Source: Microbacteriaceae bacterium (GTDB taxonomy: Bacteria > Actinomycetota > Actinomycetes > Actinomycetales > Microbacteriaceae). From it: a DNA stretch of 14,041 nt. The notes beneath the pieces were generated by a model that made no database searches, had not been told where the DNA came from, and saw only the letters and a list, made by a program, of their open reading frames with translations. The position numbers and the translations under genes were made by a program. This document shows positions 13,905 through 14,041 of the stretch, piece by piece. The first letter of the stretch is position 1, and every line of letters begins with the position of its first letter. The stretch spans positions 1 to 14,041 of the forward strand of contig JAAYAS010000081.1 in NCBI GenBank assembly GCA_012719255.1, read 5' to 3'.

Positions 13905-14041
13905 AGCCGCGCAGCACCCGCACCACCGCCGCGAGCGCCGCGTCGGTCGCCTGCTCGAGCACCTCGACCGGGTCGCCGTCGAAGCGGTGGCGCTCGCTGC
14001 CGGTGGCGCCGTCGACGCACCAGCCGATGAACACGGTGCCC
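13903..14041 (-). CDS. CinA family / PncC-type nicotinamide-nucleotide amidohydrolase, C-terminal end only
   Basis: Only the last 45 residues are in the window; the start lies to the right. GTVFIGWCVDG, SERHRFDGDP and VEVLEQATDAALAAV correspond to the end of the CinA C-terminal domain, where PVG(T/L)V, an (E)RHRFxGDR-like segment and a final helix are typical. That domain deamidates nicotinamide mononucleotide in NAD recycling. Whether this is a stand-alone PncC-type protein of about 160 residues or full-length CinA cannot be told. In actinobacteria such genes often lie near pgsA or recA, but none is visible here. The stop codon lies inside the terminator-like stem. Confidence 0.65.
   Translation of the reverse strand, partial: GTVFIGWCVDGATGSERHRFDGDPVEVLEQATDAALAAVVRVLRG

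Overview
The window is about 14 kb of very GC-rich DNA (about three quarters G+C by eye). The codon habits and short actinobacterial -10 boxes of the TANNNT type point to a high-GC actinobacterium, most likely Microbacteriaceae. The frequent GGATGCG/CGCATCC word and the family relationships of the proteins fit this. The family assignment is inference; no rRNA or tRNA gene is present to anchor it.

Layout, left to right. (1) Positions 1-3431 (+) hold the 3' four fifths of an HrpA-type DEAH RNA helicase. (2) Positions 3554-5507 (+) hold two tandem, about 78% identical, 313-residue medium-chain alcohol dehydrogenases. They keep the catalytic-zinc residues but lack the structural-zinc lobe, and an AT-rich perfect inverted repeat separates them. 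(3) Positions 5597-6824 (+) hold a GNAT acetyltransferase and a MOSC-domain protein, each starting 6 nt after a -10 box, so probably leaderless. (4) Positions 6825-7413 are a convergent intergenic region filled by an approximately 490-bp array of degenerate 30-31-bp self-complementary repeats. (5) Positions 7414-10501 (-) hold a two-gene amino-acid ABC importer operon: a GlnP-like protein with two substrate-binding domains fused to the permease domain, followed by a GlnQ-like ATPase. (6) Positions 10643-12040 (-) hold a metallo-beta-lactamase/rhodanese fusion of the persulfide dioxygenase (CstB-like) type. Its promoter has a CsoR/CstR-type operator placed between the -35 and -10 boxes. (7) Positions 12225-13055 (+) hold a divergently transcribed SDR-family oxidoreductase. 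(8) Positions 13056-13853 are a scar: short direct repeats, then the 3' remnant of a gene resembling a type I restriction R subunit (-), abutting the 3' remnant of a glycerol dehydrogenase gene (+). Both lack their 5' parts at the same point. (9) Positions 13903-14041 (-) hold the C-terminal end of a CinA/PncC-type protein, with a 15-bp hairpin at its stop codon.

The genes do not form one pathway. They read as ordinary chromosomal housekeeping and metabolic modules (RNA processing, alcohol/aldehyde redox, amino-acid uptake, reactive sulfur detoxification) with one rearranged patch. The parts least explained by known families are the hairpin repeat array at 6862-7348, the palindrome between the two dehydrogenases, and the back-to-back truncated genes near 13364. 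The sulfur-gene promoter/operator is the clearest regulatory site. No tRNA, rRNA, CRISPR array, transposase or prophage gene was seen.
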